Source of the DNA: Paenibacillus sp. XY044
GTDB lineage: Bacteria > Bacillota > Bacilli > Paenibacillales > Paenibacillaceae
Assembly (NCBI RefSeq): GCF_002257645.1
Contig: NZ_NQMO01000006.1
Location: 372,001 to 436,000 of the forward strand
DNA length: 64,000 bases
Direction of reading: 5' to 3'
A program made the position numbers and the translations under genes. Positions 35,819-44,100 of this stretch are shown here, piece by piece (position 1 is the stretch's first letter; each line of letters opens with the position of its first letter). The notes below the pieces were generated by a model that worked only from the letters and a program-made list of their open reading frames with translations, was not told the origin of the DNA and ran no database searches.

Positions 35819-36688
35819 GTGATAGGGAAAAAATGGAGTCTGGAAAGAAAAAAGATGCTGGCAGGCTATGTTTATATCGCTCCATGGGCGATCGGTTTCG
35901 CATTGTTCATGTTATATCCCTTGATTTACTCCCTTTGGCTGGCCTTTCATGAAGTGGTCGGCGTCGGCAATTTCGACCTGGAGTCAGTCGGCTGGGGAAA
36001 TTTCAACAAAGCGTTCGTGCTGGATACGCAGTTTATTCCTTTGTTCATTTCGGTGGTACAGGATGCTGTTATCAATACGCCGCTTATCTTGGTCTTCTCT
36101 TTGTTTATCGCGATCCTGCTGAATCATAAGATCCGCGGGCGCGCTTTCTTCCGCGCGGCGTTCTTCCTGCCCGTCCTGATCGGCTCCGGCCTTGCGATGC
36201 AGCAGCTGCTCTATGCAGGGGTCGGCAAAGACACGCTGGTGAACGGAATCGGTGTTCCGGAAGAAGTATTCCTGTATATGGGCCCGACATTCTCGCAGAT
36301 CGTCTTCGATATGTTAAGCAGGCTTACCGTGATCTTCTGGAAGACGGGTGTGCAAATCCTACTCTTTCTAGCCGGACTTCAGGGGATTTCTCTGTCGCTC
36401 TATGAGTCGGCAAGATGCGACGGTGCAACCGAATGGGAGATGTTCTGGAAAATCACGCTGCCGCTGATCTCACCAATCATCCTGCTTAATCTGGTCTATA
36501 CATGCGTGGATTCTTTCACGGATATCAATAACAGGATGATGGTCTATATCAAAGATACGGCCTTTACGAAGATCGAAATGGGCTACGCGTCCGGTATGGG
36601 TTGGATCTACTTCTTGTTTATCTTCCTGCTGCTCATTATCGTATTTGTTTCGACCAGACGCTTAGTCGTATACACAGGTGAAAAATGA
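35819..36688 (+). CDS. CUT1 sugar ABC transporter permease (MalF type), pair 2
   Basis: 289 residues from GTG 35819, 2 bp after the DUF5696-like stop. Six helices with EAA loop YESARCDGATEWEMFWKITLP. The sequence is clearly different from the pair 1 permeases, so this is a second transporter or a second half of a larger machine, not a recent duplicate. Confidence 0.92.
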   Translation: MIGKKWSLERKKMLAGYVYIAPWAIGFALFMLYPLIYSLWLAFHEVVGVGNFDLESVGWGNFNKAFVLDTQFIPLFISVVQDAVINTPLILVFSLFIAILLNHKIRGRAFFRAAFFLPVLIGSGLAMQQLLYAGVGKDTLVNGIGVPEEVFLYMGPTFSQIVFDMLSRLTVIFWKTGVQILLFLAGLQGISLSLYESARCDGATEWEMFWKITLPLISPIILLNLVYTCVDSFTDINNRMMVYIKDTAFTKIEMGYASGMGWIYFLFIFLLLIIVFVSTRRLVVYTGEK

Positions 36689-36715
36689 GAATGAGGGGCA
36701 AGGAGGTAGTGCAGC

Positions 36716-37702
36716 ATGAAATCAATTCCGATTTCGAAGTCCAAGCAGCGTGTGGCTGTGCAGCCCGAAGGTATCGCTAACCGAGCGAAAGCGTTAAGAA
36801 ATAACAGCGTAATAAGCCGAATAAGCAGCAAAAGCCGCTGGTTTGCACTCATTTACCGCATCTTCGTTTATGTGATTCTGATTGATTTGGCCTTTGTCTT
36901 TCTCTATCCGTTTATTTATATGATCACGACCTCGCTCAAGCATCCAGTGGATCTGATCGACTTCGCGATCAAGTGGATCCCGACCAGTCTGGCATGGGAA
37001 AACTTCTACTACGGCATGAAGGGGCTGCAATTTTGGACGCATTTCAATAACTCGGCCCTGATTTCCGTGGTGAGCGTAATCGGGCAGGTGTTATCCTGCT
37101 CTTTCGTCGCCTATGGATTCTCACGAATCAAGTTTCCCGGACGGGAAGTCCTGTTCGTGCTATGCATGTTCACGATGATTATTCCGCCGCAAACGATCAT
37201 CGTACCTTTGTATATGCAGTACAAGACGATCGGGTGGCTGGACAGCATGATGCCGCTGATCGTGCCATCCTTCTTCGCCAATGGGCTAAGGGGAGCCTTG
37301 TTCATCTTTATCTTCCGCCAGCTGTTCCGCGGTCTTCCGTGGGAGCTGGAGGATGCGGCCAGGGTGGATGGATGCGGAAGCTTCCGCGTATACTGGAAAA
37401 TTATTCTCCCGCTTACACCGCCCGCGATCGTTGTAACGACCCTTCTTTCCTTGGTATGGCATTGGAATGACTTCTTCGAGCCGTCAATCTTCCTGACGTC
37501 GGAGGAGAAGTTCACCTTGCCGATGATGCTTCCGCGGCTCTATCAATCTCTGGATACATTGACAGGCAGCAGCTTTGAAGTGTTCAGCTTGCCTGTCGTC
37601 ATGGCTGCTACATTCCTTGCGCTGGTTCCGATGCTTGTGGTCTATCTCTTTCTGCAGCGGTATTTCATTCAAGGCGTGGAGCGCTCCGGGCTGGTTGAGT
37701 AA
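36716..37702 (+). CDS. CUT1 sugar ABC transporter permease (MalG type), pair 2
   Basis: 328 residues (AAGGAGG at 36700-36706). A basic N-terminal extension of ~45 residues precedes six helices; EAA loop LEDAARVDGCGSFRVYWKIILP. Partner of the 35819 product. Confidence 0.92.
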   Translation: MKSIPISKSKQRVAVQPEGIANRAKALRNNSVISRISSKSRWFALIYRIFVYVILIDLAFVFLYPFIYMITTSLKHPVDLIDFAIKWIPTSLAWENFYYGMKGLQFWTHFNNSALISVVSVIGQVLSCSFVAYGFSRIKFPGREVLFVLCMFTMIIPPQTIIVPLYMQYKTIGWLDSMMPLIVPSFFANGLRGALFIFIFRQLFRGLPWELEDAARVDGCGSFRVYWKIILPLTPPAIVVTTLLSLVWHWNDFFEPSIFLTSEEKFTLPMMLPRLYQSLDTLTGSSFEVFSLPVVMAATFLALVPMLVVYLFLQRYFIQGVERSGLVE

Positions 37703-37755
37703 GCGTAGTGAACAGCACTCCAATTGTGTGTGGTTGAAAGGAGAGGAATGGCACC

Positions 37756-38823
37756 ATGCTGTGGTCAGAACGCGCGGATGCGGCGCAGGAAGCGCTGCGC
37801 CGGCATTATTGGAACCCGGATATCTCGATGTTTAATATTGAAACGCCGTGCCCGAACGGCGACTGCAACACGATTTTCCACTACTGGTGGATGGCGCATG
37901 CCGCCGACGTGCTGGTGGACGGACTGCTCCGTACCGGCGAAGCAGTGTACGGGGAGATGCTCGCTGAGCTTCATGACGGCATCCGGCGCCGGAACGGCGG
38001 CGTGTACCCGAATGAGCTGTACGACGATATGGAATGGATGGCACTCGCCTGGCTGCGGGCGTATGAAGCAACCGGCGAGGAGAAGTACAAGGAAACCGTC
38101 CAAATTCTGTGGGAGGACATCAAGACCGGCTGGAATGACCATATGGGAGGCGGCATCGCTTGGCACAAATCCCAGCTGGCTTACAAAAATACCCCGGCCA
38201 ATGCGCCCGCCGCCATTCTCGCGGCAAGGCTTTACCGATGTTTTGGCAGTGATGAGGATTTGGACTGGGCCTGCAACATTTACGATTGGCAGAAGCGTTC
38301 GCTGGTCGATCCCGCAACCGGCTTCGTCTGGGACGGCATGAACCGGACCGGGGACGGAAGCATTGATAAGGACTGGAAGTTCGCCTACTGCCAGGGTGTC
38401 TTTATCGGCGCGGGCGTGGAGCTGTGGCGGGTGACCGGGAAGGCGGTCTTCCTCGAAGAGGTTCTGCGCACGGCCAAGGCGGCCAAGGCGGAACTTGCCG
38501 CGGATGACGGCGTGTTCCCGGACGAAGGAAGCGGGGACGGCGGCCTGTTCAAAGGCATCCTGGTCCGTTACCTGGCGGAGCTGGGCCTAGCCTCGGAGGA
38601 GGCTGCCCGGCTTGCCGTCCCGATCGTCGCCGGAAACGCGGACGTTCTGTGGGACGCCGGGCGAAGCGCCGCATGCCTGTTCGGAACGGACTGGAGGCAG
38701 GCGCCGGAAGAACCGGTATCCCTAAGCACCCAGCTGAGCGGCGTAAAGCTGCTGGAGCGCATGGCGGAGCTGGAGAAACTGGGATTTGTCGATAATGACT
38801 ATACCCTAAACATTAGGACTTAA
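37756..38823 (+). CDS. GH76 endo-alpha-1,6-mannanase, cytoplasmic
   Basis: 355 residues, AAAGGAG upstream. (alpha/alpha)6-barrel family GH76: the catalytic pair Asp 90-Asp 91 lies in NELYDDMEWMALAW, with the conserved FHYWWMAHAAD and GGGIAWHKSQLAYKNTPANAPAAILAARLY segments. GH76 hydrolyses internal alpha-1,6-mannosidic bonds with retention. Characterised members such as Aman6 of Niallia circulans are secreted; this one starts directly at the catalytic domain without a signal peptide. It must therefore meet substrate already inside the cell, feeding the GH125 exo-enzyme. Last gene of the operon that begins at 25149. Confidence 0.93.
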   Translation: MLWSERADAAQEALRRHYWNPDISMFNIETPCPNGDCNTIFHYWWMAHAADVLVDGLLRTGEAVYGEMLAELHDGIRRRNGGVYPNELYDDMEWMALAWLRAYEATGEEKYKETVQILWEDIKTGWNDHMGGGIAWHKSQLAYKNTPANAPAAILAARLYRCFGSDEDLDWACNIYDWQKRSLVDPATGFVWDGMNRTGDGSIDKDWKFAYCQGVFIGAGVELWRVTGKAVFLEEVLRTAKAAKAELAADDGVFPDEGSGDGGLFKGILVRYLAELGLASEEAARLAVPIVAGNADVLWDAGRSAACLFGTDWRQAPEEPVSLSTQLSGVKLLERMAELEKLGFVDNDYTLNIRT

Positions 38824-38848
38824 TCGTTGGTATGGAAGTCAGGCTCAG

Positions 38849-38877
38849 TAGACCGTTCACGTCATGTGGGCGGTCTA
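38849..38877 (+). terminator. Hairpin at the end of the mannan operon
   Basis: TAGACCGTTCAC (38849-38860) pairs with GTGGGCGGTCTA (38866-38877) with two wobbles; the tail TTGGTTTGG is only moderately T-rich. Confidence 0.6.
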
Positions 38878-38944
38878 TTGGTTTGGATTCCCTCCTTCTA
38901 AAAAAAGGATTGCGTTGAAAACGCTTGTATGGTATTTTATGTAC

Positions 38945-38960
38945 ATAAAAACGTTTTTAT
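38945..38960. promoter_or_regulatory. LacI-family operator, copy 1 (autoregulation)
   Basis: Perfect palindrome ATAAAAACGTTTTTAT, 20 bp before the LacI-type gene. The same 16 bases recur at 40072-40087 before the transport operon. The central CG pair is typical of LacI-family operators. Confidence 0.8.
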
Positions 38961-38980
38961 AGTAAAGGAAGAATGGTTAT

Positions 38981-40000
38981 ATGGGTAAGGTAACGATCAA
39001 GGATGTGGCTAGAGAAGCCGGAGTCTCGATTTCTACGGTTTCGAATGCATTGAATGACGTGGATGTATTGAGCCCGGAGACCAAATCACATGTGCTGAAG
39101 GTGGCAGAGCAATTAAATTATGTACCGAACCTGAACGGGAAGCTGCTGAAGTCGGGGAAGACCAAGATGCTGGGCTTCTTTACAACAAGTGTATCAGGGC
39201 CTTACTTCTACACACTGGTTGAGTCGATGTCACATGAATGTGATCGTCTGGGTTATGGATTGAATGTATTTATTACGAAGGATAAACAGGTTATCATGAG
39301 CAATATTATGGGCGGTCGGGTGGATGGCGTCATCATATTCGAAGAGCTGAAGATCGACGACAAAGACATCGCTGCCATGGAAAAGGACAAGATTAATGCC
39401 GTGTTCCTGGACCGCGAGGTTCAGAACGAGACGATGGGCAGCATCATTTTCGACTCCTATGTAGCCGGTTATGAAGCTACCAAATACCTGATCAGCCTGG
39501 GGCATAAGAAGATCGCCTATATTTCCGGCGTGGATACGATGTTTGACAGCGTTCAGCGGAGAGAAGGATATCTGGCTGCACTGCGCGAGTGCCAGTTTCC
39601 CATCGATGGAGACTATATCCTGCAAGGTTATTTTGAGGAAGAAGGTTCCTATAACGCTGTGAAATCATTTCTTCACTTACACCCCGGCAAAGTGCCCGAT
39701 GCTTTTCTTGCCGGTAATGACGTTAGTGCCATCGGTTGTATTCGGGCCCTGAAGTCCCAGGGATACGAGGTTCCACAAGATATAAGCGTCGTGGGCTTCG
39801 ATGATATTGATATCGCGCAGTATTTTACACCGCCCCTATCGACCGTACGCAATCAGATTGCCAGACAAGGCATTCTGGCCGTGGATCACCTGGTTCGCAT
39901 GATTCAGAAGAAAGAGCAAGGCAAGACTCAGAAATTGCCGGGGGAACTTGTCGTTCGCGGCACCAGTCACGTAAAGATCAATCGGAATGAACCGGTTTAA
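38981..40000 (+). CDS. LacI-family transcription regulator
   Basis: 339 residues. N-terminal LacI helix-turn-helix (TIKDVAREAGVSISTVSNAL, residues 4-23) and a periplasmic-binding-like effector domain (~60-330: LGFFTTSVSGPYFYTLVESM, DGVIIFEELK, IIFDSYVAGYEATKYL, DAFLAGNDVSAIGCIRAL). It is flanked by two identical palindromes, one before itself and one before the 40126-45444 operon, so it most likely represses both until a sugar derived from the GH30 substrate binds. Confidence 0.93.
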   Translation: MGKVTIKDVAREAGVSISTVSNALNDVDVLSPETKSHVLKVAEQLNYVPNLNGKLLKSGKTKMLGFFTTSVSGPYFYTLVESMSHECDRLGYGLNVFITKDKQVIMSNIMGGRVDGVIIFEELKIDDKDIAAMEKDKINAVFLDREVQNETMGSIIFDSYVAGYEATKYLISLGHKKIAYISGVDTMFDSVQRREGYLAALRECQFPIDGDYILQGYFEEEGSYNAVKSFLHLHPGKVPDAFLAGNDVSAIGCIRALKSQGYEVPQDISVVGFDDIDIAQYFTPPLSTVRNQIARQGILAVDHLVRMIQKKEQGKTQKLPGELVVRGTSHVKINRNEPV

Positions 40001-40071
40001 GTGAAAGGGCCGATCATTCCGATCCGTTTTTTTGAAAATCATTCAAAATAAGAGGGTTTTTTTCGTCTAAA

Positions 40072-40087
40072 ATAAAAACGTTTTTAT
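40072..40087. promoter_or_regulatory. LacI-family operator, copy 2
   Basis: ATAAAAACGTTTTTAT, identical to 38945-38960, 38 bp before the first permease gene; here the palindrome extends by two more bases each side. Confidence 0.82.
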
Positions 40088-40125
40088 TTATGTCAGTCAT
40101 TTTGTGATCAAAGGAGGCTTACCAG

Positions 40126-41115
40126 GTGGGGAAAACAGCTGTAGTTCAGTCAACCGGCACAGGCCCGGTTCATCCAACCGGAAAGAAGCCGAGGGGGCAG
40201 AGAATCAAGGAGTTTTTCATTGATTTTAAGCGACAATGGGAGCTTCAATCGATGATTCTTCCTGGTATTATCTTTATGTTTATCTTTTGCTACATACCGA
40301 TTTATGGTTTAACCATTGCTTTTAAAAATTACACCGTCATTGATACGCTGGATTCCGCTCCGTGGGTTGGCCTGGACAATTTCAAAATTATTTTATCGGA
40401 TAAGTATTTTTGGGATTCCGTAGTCAACACGCTGGGCATCAGCTTTTTGAAATTGGCGGTGGGCTTTGTCATTCCGATCATTCTGGCCATTATGATTTAC
40501 GAGGTAGGCATGGGAAGATTCAAAAAGTTCGTACAGACCATTTCGTATCTGCCTCACTTCTTGTCATGGATCGTGCTGGGCGGAATGCTCATAACCTGGT
40601 TCTCAACCTCCGGTTTACTTAACGAAATTCTGCTTGGTTTAGGGTTGATCTCGCAGCCGCAAAACATTTTGCTCGACCCGAGCAAGTATTGGTGGATTGC
40701 GACCTTATCGGATATCTGGAAGGAAGCGGGATGGGGGACGATTCTGTACTTGGCAGTCATGTCCAAGATTGATCCTACCTACTATGAAGCCGCAAAAATC
40801 GATGGCGCAAGTCGCCTCAGACAAATCTGGAACATCACACTGCCTAACATGAAGATGATTATCAGCTTAAATCTGATCCTTACTGTAAGCGGTTTATTGG
40901 GGTCGAATTTGGATCAAACCTTGGTGCTCATGAATTCACAGAACCGGGAAAAGGCAGAAGTCATTAACTCGTACGTGTACCGGATGGGTATGACGCAAGG
41001 GGATTTCTCGTATGCCACCGCCGTTGGTTTGGGTGTATCCATCATATCTGTCATTCTGCTCGTTACGGCCAATAAGGTGACCAGCAAATTAAACGATAAT
41101 CAATCCGTTCTATAG
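40126..41115 (+). CDS. LplB-type sugar ABC transporter permease
   Basis: 329 residues from GTG 40126 (AAAGGAGG at 40109-40116). A basic N-terminal extension (1-40), six helices, EAA loop YEAAKIDGASRLRQIWNITLP, and the long form typical of LplB/YteP permeases for complex oligosaccharides. Pairs with the next gene. Confidence 0.93.
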   Translation: MGKTAVVQSTGTGPVHPTGKKPRGQRIKEFFIDFKRQWELQSMILPGIIFMFIFCYIPIYGLTIAFKNYTVIDTLDSAPWVGLDNFKIILSDKYFWDSVVNTLGISFLKLAVGFVIPIILAIMIYEVGMGRFKKFVQTISYLPHFLSWIVLGGMLITWFSTSGLLNEILLGLGLISQPQNILLDPSKYWWIATLSDIWKEAGWGTILYLAVMSKIDPTYYEAAKIDGASRLRQIWNITLPNMKMIISLNLILTVSGLLGSNLDQTLVLMNSQNREKAEVINSYVYRMGMTQGDFSYATAVGLGVSIISVILLVTANKVTSKLNDNQSVL

Positions 41116-41138
41116 GTCATGCAGGGGGAGGCATTACG

Positions 41139-42023
41139 GTGAATTTGAAAGCAGCAAAAGGGGATCTCGATAGCAAGATCTTTGATACGATCAACATCAT
41201 CCTATTGGTTGTATTTACGATTATTATTGTCATTCCGTTATGGAACGTTATCGTTTCATCCTTCAGTTCGGGCAGGGCCCTTGCCGAGGGCGGGTTTATC
41301 TTCTGGCCTACGGAATTATCGCTTGAGAATTATCAGGCTGTGTTCAGAGATACAGGCATATGGCAGGCCTTTTTCATCTCGGTTGCCAAAACCGTGATCG
41401 GGGTTATCACCCATGTATTCTTCTGTGCCATGGTTGGTTATGGCTTGAGCAAAAAATACGTCCGCGGCCGCAAGTTCTATGTTGCGATGGGTGTCATCAC
41501 CATGTTTTTCTCGGGCGGTATGATTCCGACCTACTTATTGATTAAAAGCTTGGGCCTGCTAAACAGCTTCTGGGTTTATATTATTCCAGCTCTCTTAAGT
41601 TTCTATGATGTCATCATTCTGATGAATTTCTTCCGCAATGTGCCGGATTCGCTGGAAGAGTCGGCGAAGATCGATGGCGGTGGCGACTGGAGAGTTTTTC
41701 TGAGCATATTCATCCCTCTTTCCATGCCGGCCATGGCCACAATCGCCTTATTTAACGGGGTAGGGCAATGGAATGATTTTATGACCACCAAATTGTATAT
41801 CACGGATCAATCGCTATATCCCTTACAGATGATGCTGTATGAAATTATTGTGCAGTCTCAGACGCAATCGATGCAAAATATCGGTTCGGTAGCGATTCAA
41901 ACCACCACGAAAGGGGTCCAACTAGCAACAATTGTCGTAACAACGCTGCCGATTGTTGTGATGTATCCAATATTGCAAAGATATTTTATCTCTGGAATGA
42001 TGCTTGGGGCAGTCAAAGAATAG
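41139..42023 (+). CDS. YtcP-type sugar ABC transporter permease
   Basis: 294 residues from GTG 41139 (GGGGGAGG upstream). Six helices, EAA loop LEESAKIDGGGDWRVFLSIF, and the terminal YPILQRYFISGMMLGAVKE typical of YtcP-like partners. The operon is interrupted just after it by a MITE-like insertion before the binding-protein gene. Confidence 0.93.
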   Translation: MNLKAAKGDLDSKIFDTINIILLVVFTIIIVIPLWNVIVSSFSSGRALAEGGFIFWPTELSLENYQAVFRDTGIWQAFFISVAKTVIGVITHVFFCAMVGYGLSKKYVRGRKFYVAMGVITMFFSGGMIPTYLLIKSLGLLNSFWVYIIPALLSFYDVIILMNFFRNVPDSLEESAKIDGGGDWRVFLSIFIPLSMPAMATIALFNGVGQWNDFMTTKLYITDQSLYPLQMMLYEIIVQSQTQSMQNIGSVAIQTTTKGVQLATIVVTTLPIVVMYPILQRYFISGMMLGAVKE

Positions 42024-42040
42024 AGAAGCTGCTCTAAGGG

Positions 42041-42325
42041 GTTGTTCAAAAAGTCCGCTTTTGATAAGAAAACCAATCGAGGCCAATCAAGGATGAGTGA
42101 CCGCGATTAAAAGGTAGGTTTTCTTGCGATATAGAATTTCATCAGCTCTGCTGATAACGAATAAATTCTATATCTAACACAAGTGAATCAGGGGGCAACT
42201 CAGCATCGAATCTTGAATTCAGCCGGGCCTTCCGGTGCTCACGTACCTAAAACGTACGCTCCGCTCCTCAGGCCCTAGCATCATTCAACCTTCTCGGTGC
42301 TGAAAACCGACCTTTTTGAACACGC
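42041..42325. mobile_element. MITE-like element with 10-bp target duplication
   Basis: 285 bp without coding capacity. Ends are inverted repeats around TGTTCAAAAAG (left, 42043-42053) and CTTTTTGAACA (right, 42312-42322). Both sides are flanked by GCTCTAAGGG (42031-42040 and 42326-42335), a 10-bp direct repeat as left by a transposition event. Inside, GATATAGAATTT / AAATTCTATATC (42128-42139, 42163-42174) and ATCAGC / GCTGAT (42141-42146, 42150-42155) form a nested hairpin. It sits between co-directed operon genes. Confidence 0.72.
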
Positions 42326-42407
42326 GCTCTAAGGGAGTGGAAAAGAAGCTGCCTGTAAAGACAAGGCTCTATAAGGAAAGCGCTTTAATTAAAAGGGAGG
42401 GTATAGG

Positions 42408-44054
42408 ATGTTTACGAACAAAGCTTTTGGAAAGAAAGGACTCACACTGTTTACTGTATTGATGAGTGTTGTATTGGTTGTGAGTGGCTGTAGCGGATCG
42501 GGCGGCAAGTCCGGCTCAAAGAAGGAGAATTGGATTTCGATAGAAGACCGTTATACACCGGATGCCGAGACTCCGGCTTGGAAACTGGATAAAAAAGAAG
42601 AGGTAACCAACCTGACTTGGTATGTAAATGCGGATTGGTGGAATACGGATTTCGGCAAGGACGTTGTAACTAAGAAAATCAAGGAAGATCTGAATATCAA
42701 TATCAAGTTCATCACGGGTGACGATACCAAACTGAACACGTTTTTTGCCGGCGGGGAAATGCCGGATTTGATCACAACGTTTGACTCCAACTCCCCGGTG
42801 GTACAAAAAGCGGCTACATGGGCGCTGCCGTTAAATGATCTGGCCGAGAAATATGATCCTTACTTCAATAAAGTCGCTGCCCAAGACACAATCAACTGGT
42901 TCCAGCTCAAGGACGGCAAAACCTACGGATATCCGAACTATTCCAATACGCAAAAAGACTATGATAGCGGCAACATTCCTGCGAAAACGGCATTTATCAT
43001 CCGTAAGGATGTTTACGAAGCCTTAGGTAAGCCGGCCATGGGCACACCGGAACAATTTCAGGCCGTTCTCGCGGATATCAAGAAGAAGTTCCCTGCCCTG
43101 ATTCCATTAGGTTTCAACTCTATTGGTGAAGGAACAGGATCGCTTGGCGATACGCTGCAGGATTTCATCGGCGTGCCGCTGGAAGACAAGAATGGCGGAT
43201 TCTATAACCGTAACCTCGATGAAGATTATCTGACTTGGGTAAAGACATTTAATTCTGTATACAGAGCCGGGGCTATCAGCGATGACAGCTTTGCCGATGA
43301 CGGAACGGCTTTTGAAGAAAAGGTCAAAGCCGGCAAATATGCAACCATCATGCTGGATGGAACACCGCAGCAGGGCGGTAACCTGCAAAGTTTCTACAGT
43401 AATAATAAAGGTAAAGAGTACATCGCGATTGACGGGCCGCAGAGCACGGTCGGGCATGCACCGACACTGAATCAATCCGGTATCACTGGCTGGATGATCA
43501 GCTTTATTACGAAAAATAATGTGGATCCCGCTAAATCGATTCAGCTCTTCACCTACTTGTTAAGCGAAGAAGGACAAATGCTGATGAACTATGGTATTGA
43601 AGGCGAGACCTATAAAAAGAACGCGGATGGAACGGTGGAATTCCTGCCTGCTGTGAAGGAGCTTCAGTTAAATAACCCGGATTCCTTTAAAAAGGATTAC
43701 CGCATGGGCGAATTCATGTTCTTTGGCCATGACCGCCATAAAGCGCTCAGTGGTGACGCATTCCCGGATGCAATCAAGCAAATGCAAGAGTGGGGTAAAG
43801 GGAAGCTGACACCACACTTTATTCTGGAGAATATCAACCCTGACCAAGGAACACCAGAAGCACGTTCTTTGGCCGCAATCAATACCAAATGGAACTCAAC
43901 ACTCATCAGTATGATTCGTTCGAAGGATGATGCTGCGTTCGATAACCTCTTGAATGAATACAAAAAGTTTTTGGATAGTAACAATTGGGACAAAATCGTG
44001 GAAGTTCGCAACGAGAAGATGAAAGCGAACAAAGAAAAGCTTGGGCTGAAATAA
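42408..44054 (+). CDS. LplA-type sugar-binding lipoprotein
   Basis: 548 residues (GGGAGGG upstream). Signal peptide with lipobox VSGC (Cys 28), a Gly/Ser tether, and the large-type solute-binding fold seen with LplB/YtcP permeases (LNINIKFITGDDTKLNTFFAGGEMPDL-like segment, FIIRKDVYEALG, YGIEGETYKKNADGTVEF). Supplies the permeases at 40126 and 41139. A CGCTTT-containing palindrome (AAAGCGCTTT, 42377-42386) lies just upstream and may be a weak regulatory site. Confidence 0.92.
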   Translation: MFTNKAFGKKGLTLFTVLMSVVLVVSGCSGSGGKSGSKKENWISIEDRYTPDAETPAWKLDKKEEVTNLTWYVNADWWNTDFGKDVVTKKIKEDLNINIKFITGDDTKLNTFFAGGEMPDLITTFDSNSPVVQKAATWALPLNDLAEKYDPYFNKVAAQDTINWFQLKDGKTYGYPNYSNTQKDYDSGNIPAKTAFIIRKDVYEALGKPAMGTPEQFQAVLADIKKKFPALIPLGFNSIGEGTGSLGDTLQDFIGVPLEDKNGGFYNRNLDEDYLTWVKTFNSVYRAGAISDDSFADDGTAFEEKVKAGKYATIMLDGTPQQGGNLQSFYSNNKGKEYIAIDGPQSTVGHAPTLNQSGITGWMISFITKNNVDPAKSIQLFTYLLSEEGQMLMNYGIEGETYKKNADGTVEFLPAVKELQLNNPDSFKKDYRMGEFMFFGHDRHKALSGDAFPDAIKQMQEWGKGKLTPHFILENINPDQGTPEARSLAAINTKWNSTLISMIRSKDDAAFDNLLNEYKKFLDSNNWDKIVEVRNEKMKANKEKLGLK

Positions 44055-44100
44055 GCATCCACGGATAGGAAACGATATATAGAAATCTGGAGGGAACAAC

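Noticed and set aside
39995..40035. Terminator after the LacI gene
   Set aside because: A T-run is present (GTTTTTTT) but the preceding GATC/GATC pairing gives no stable stem.
42375..42390. AAAGCGCTTT palindrome as a cre site before the LplA-type gene
   Set aside because: It misses at least two consensus positions of cre; kept only as a remark.
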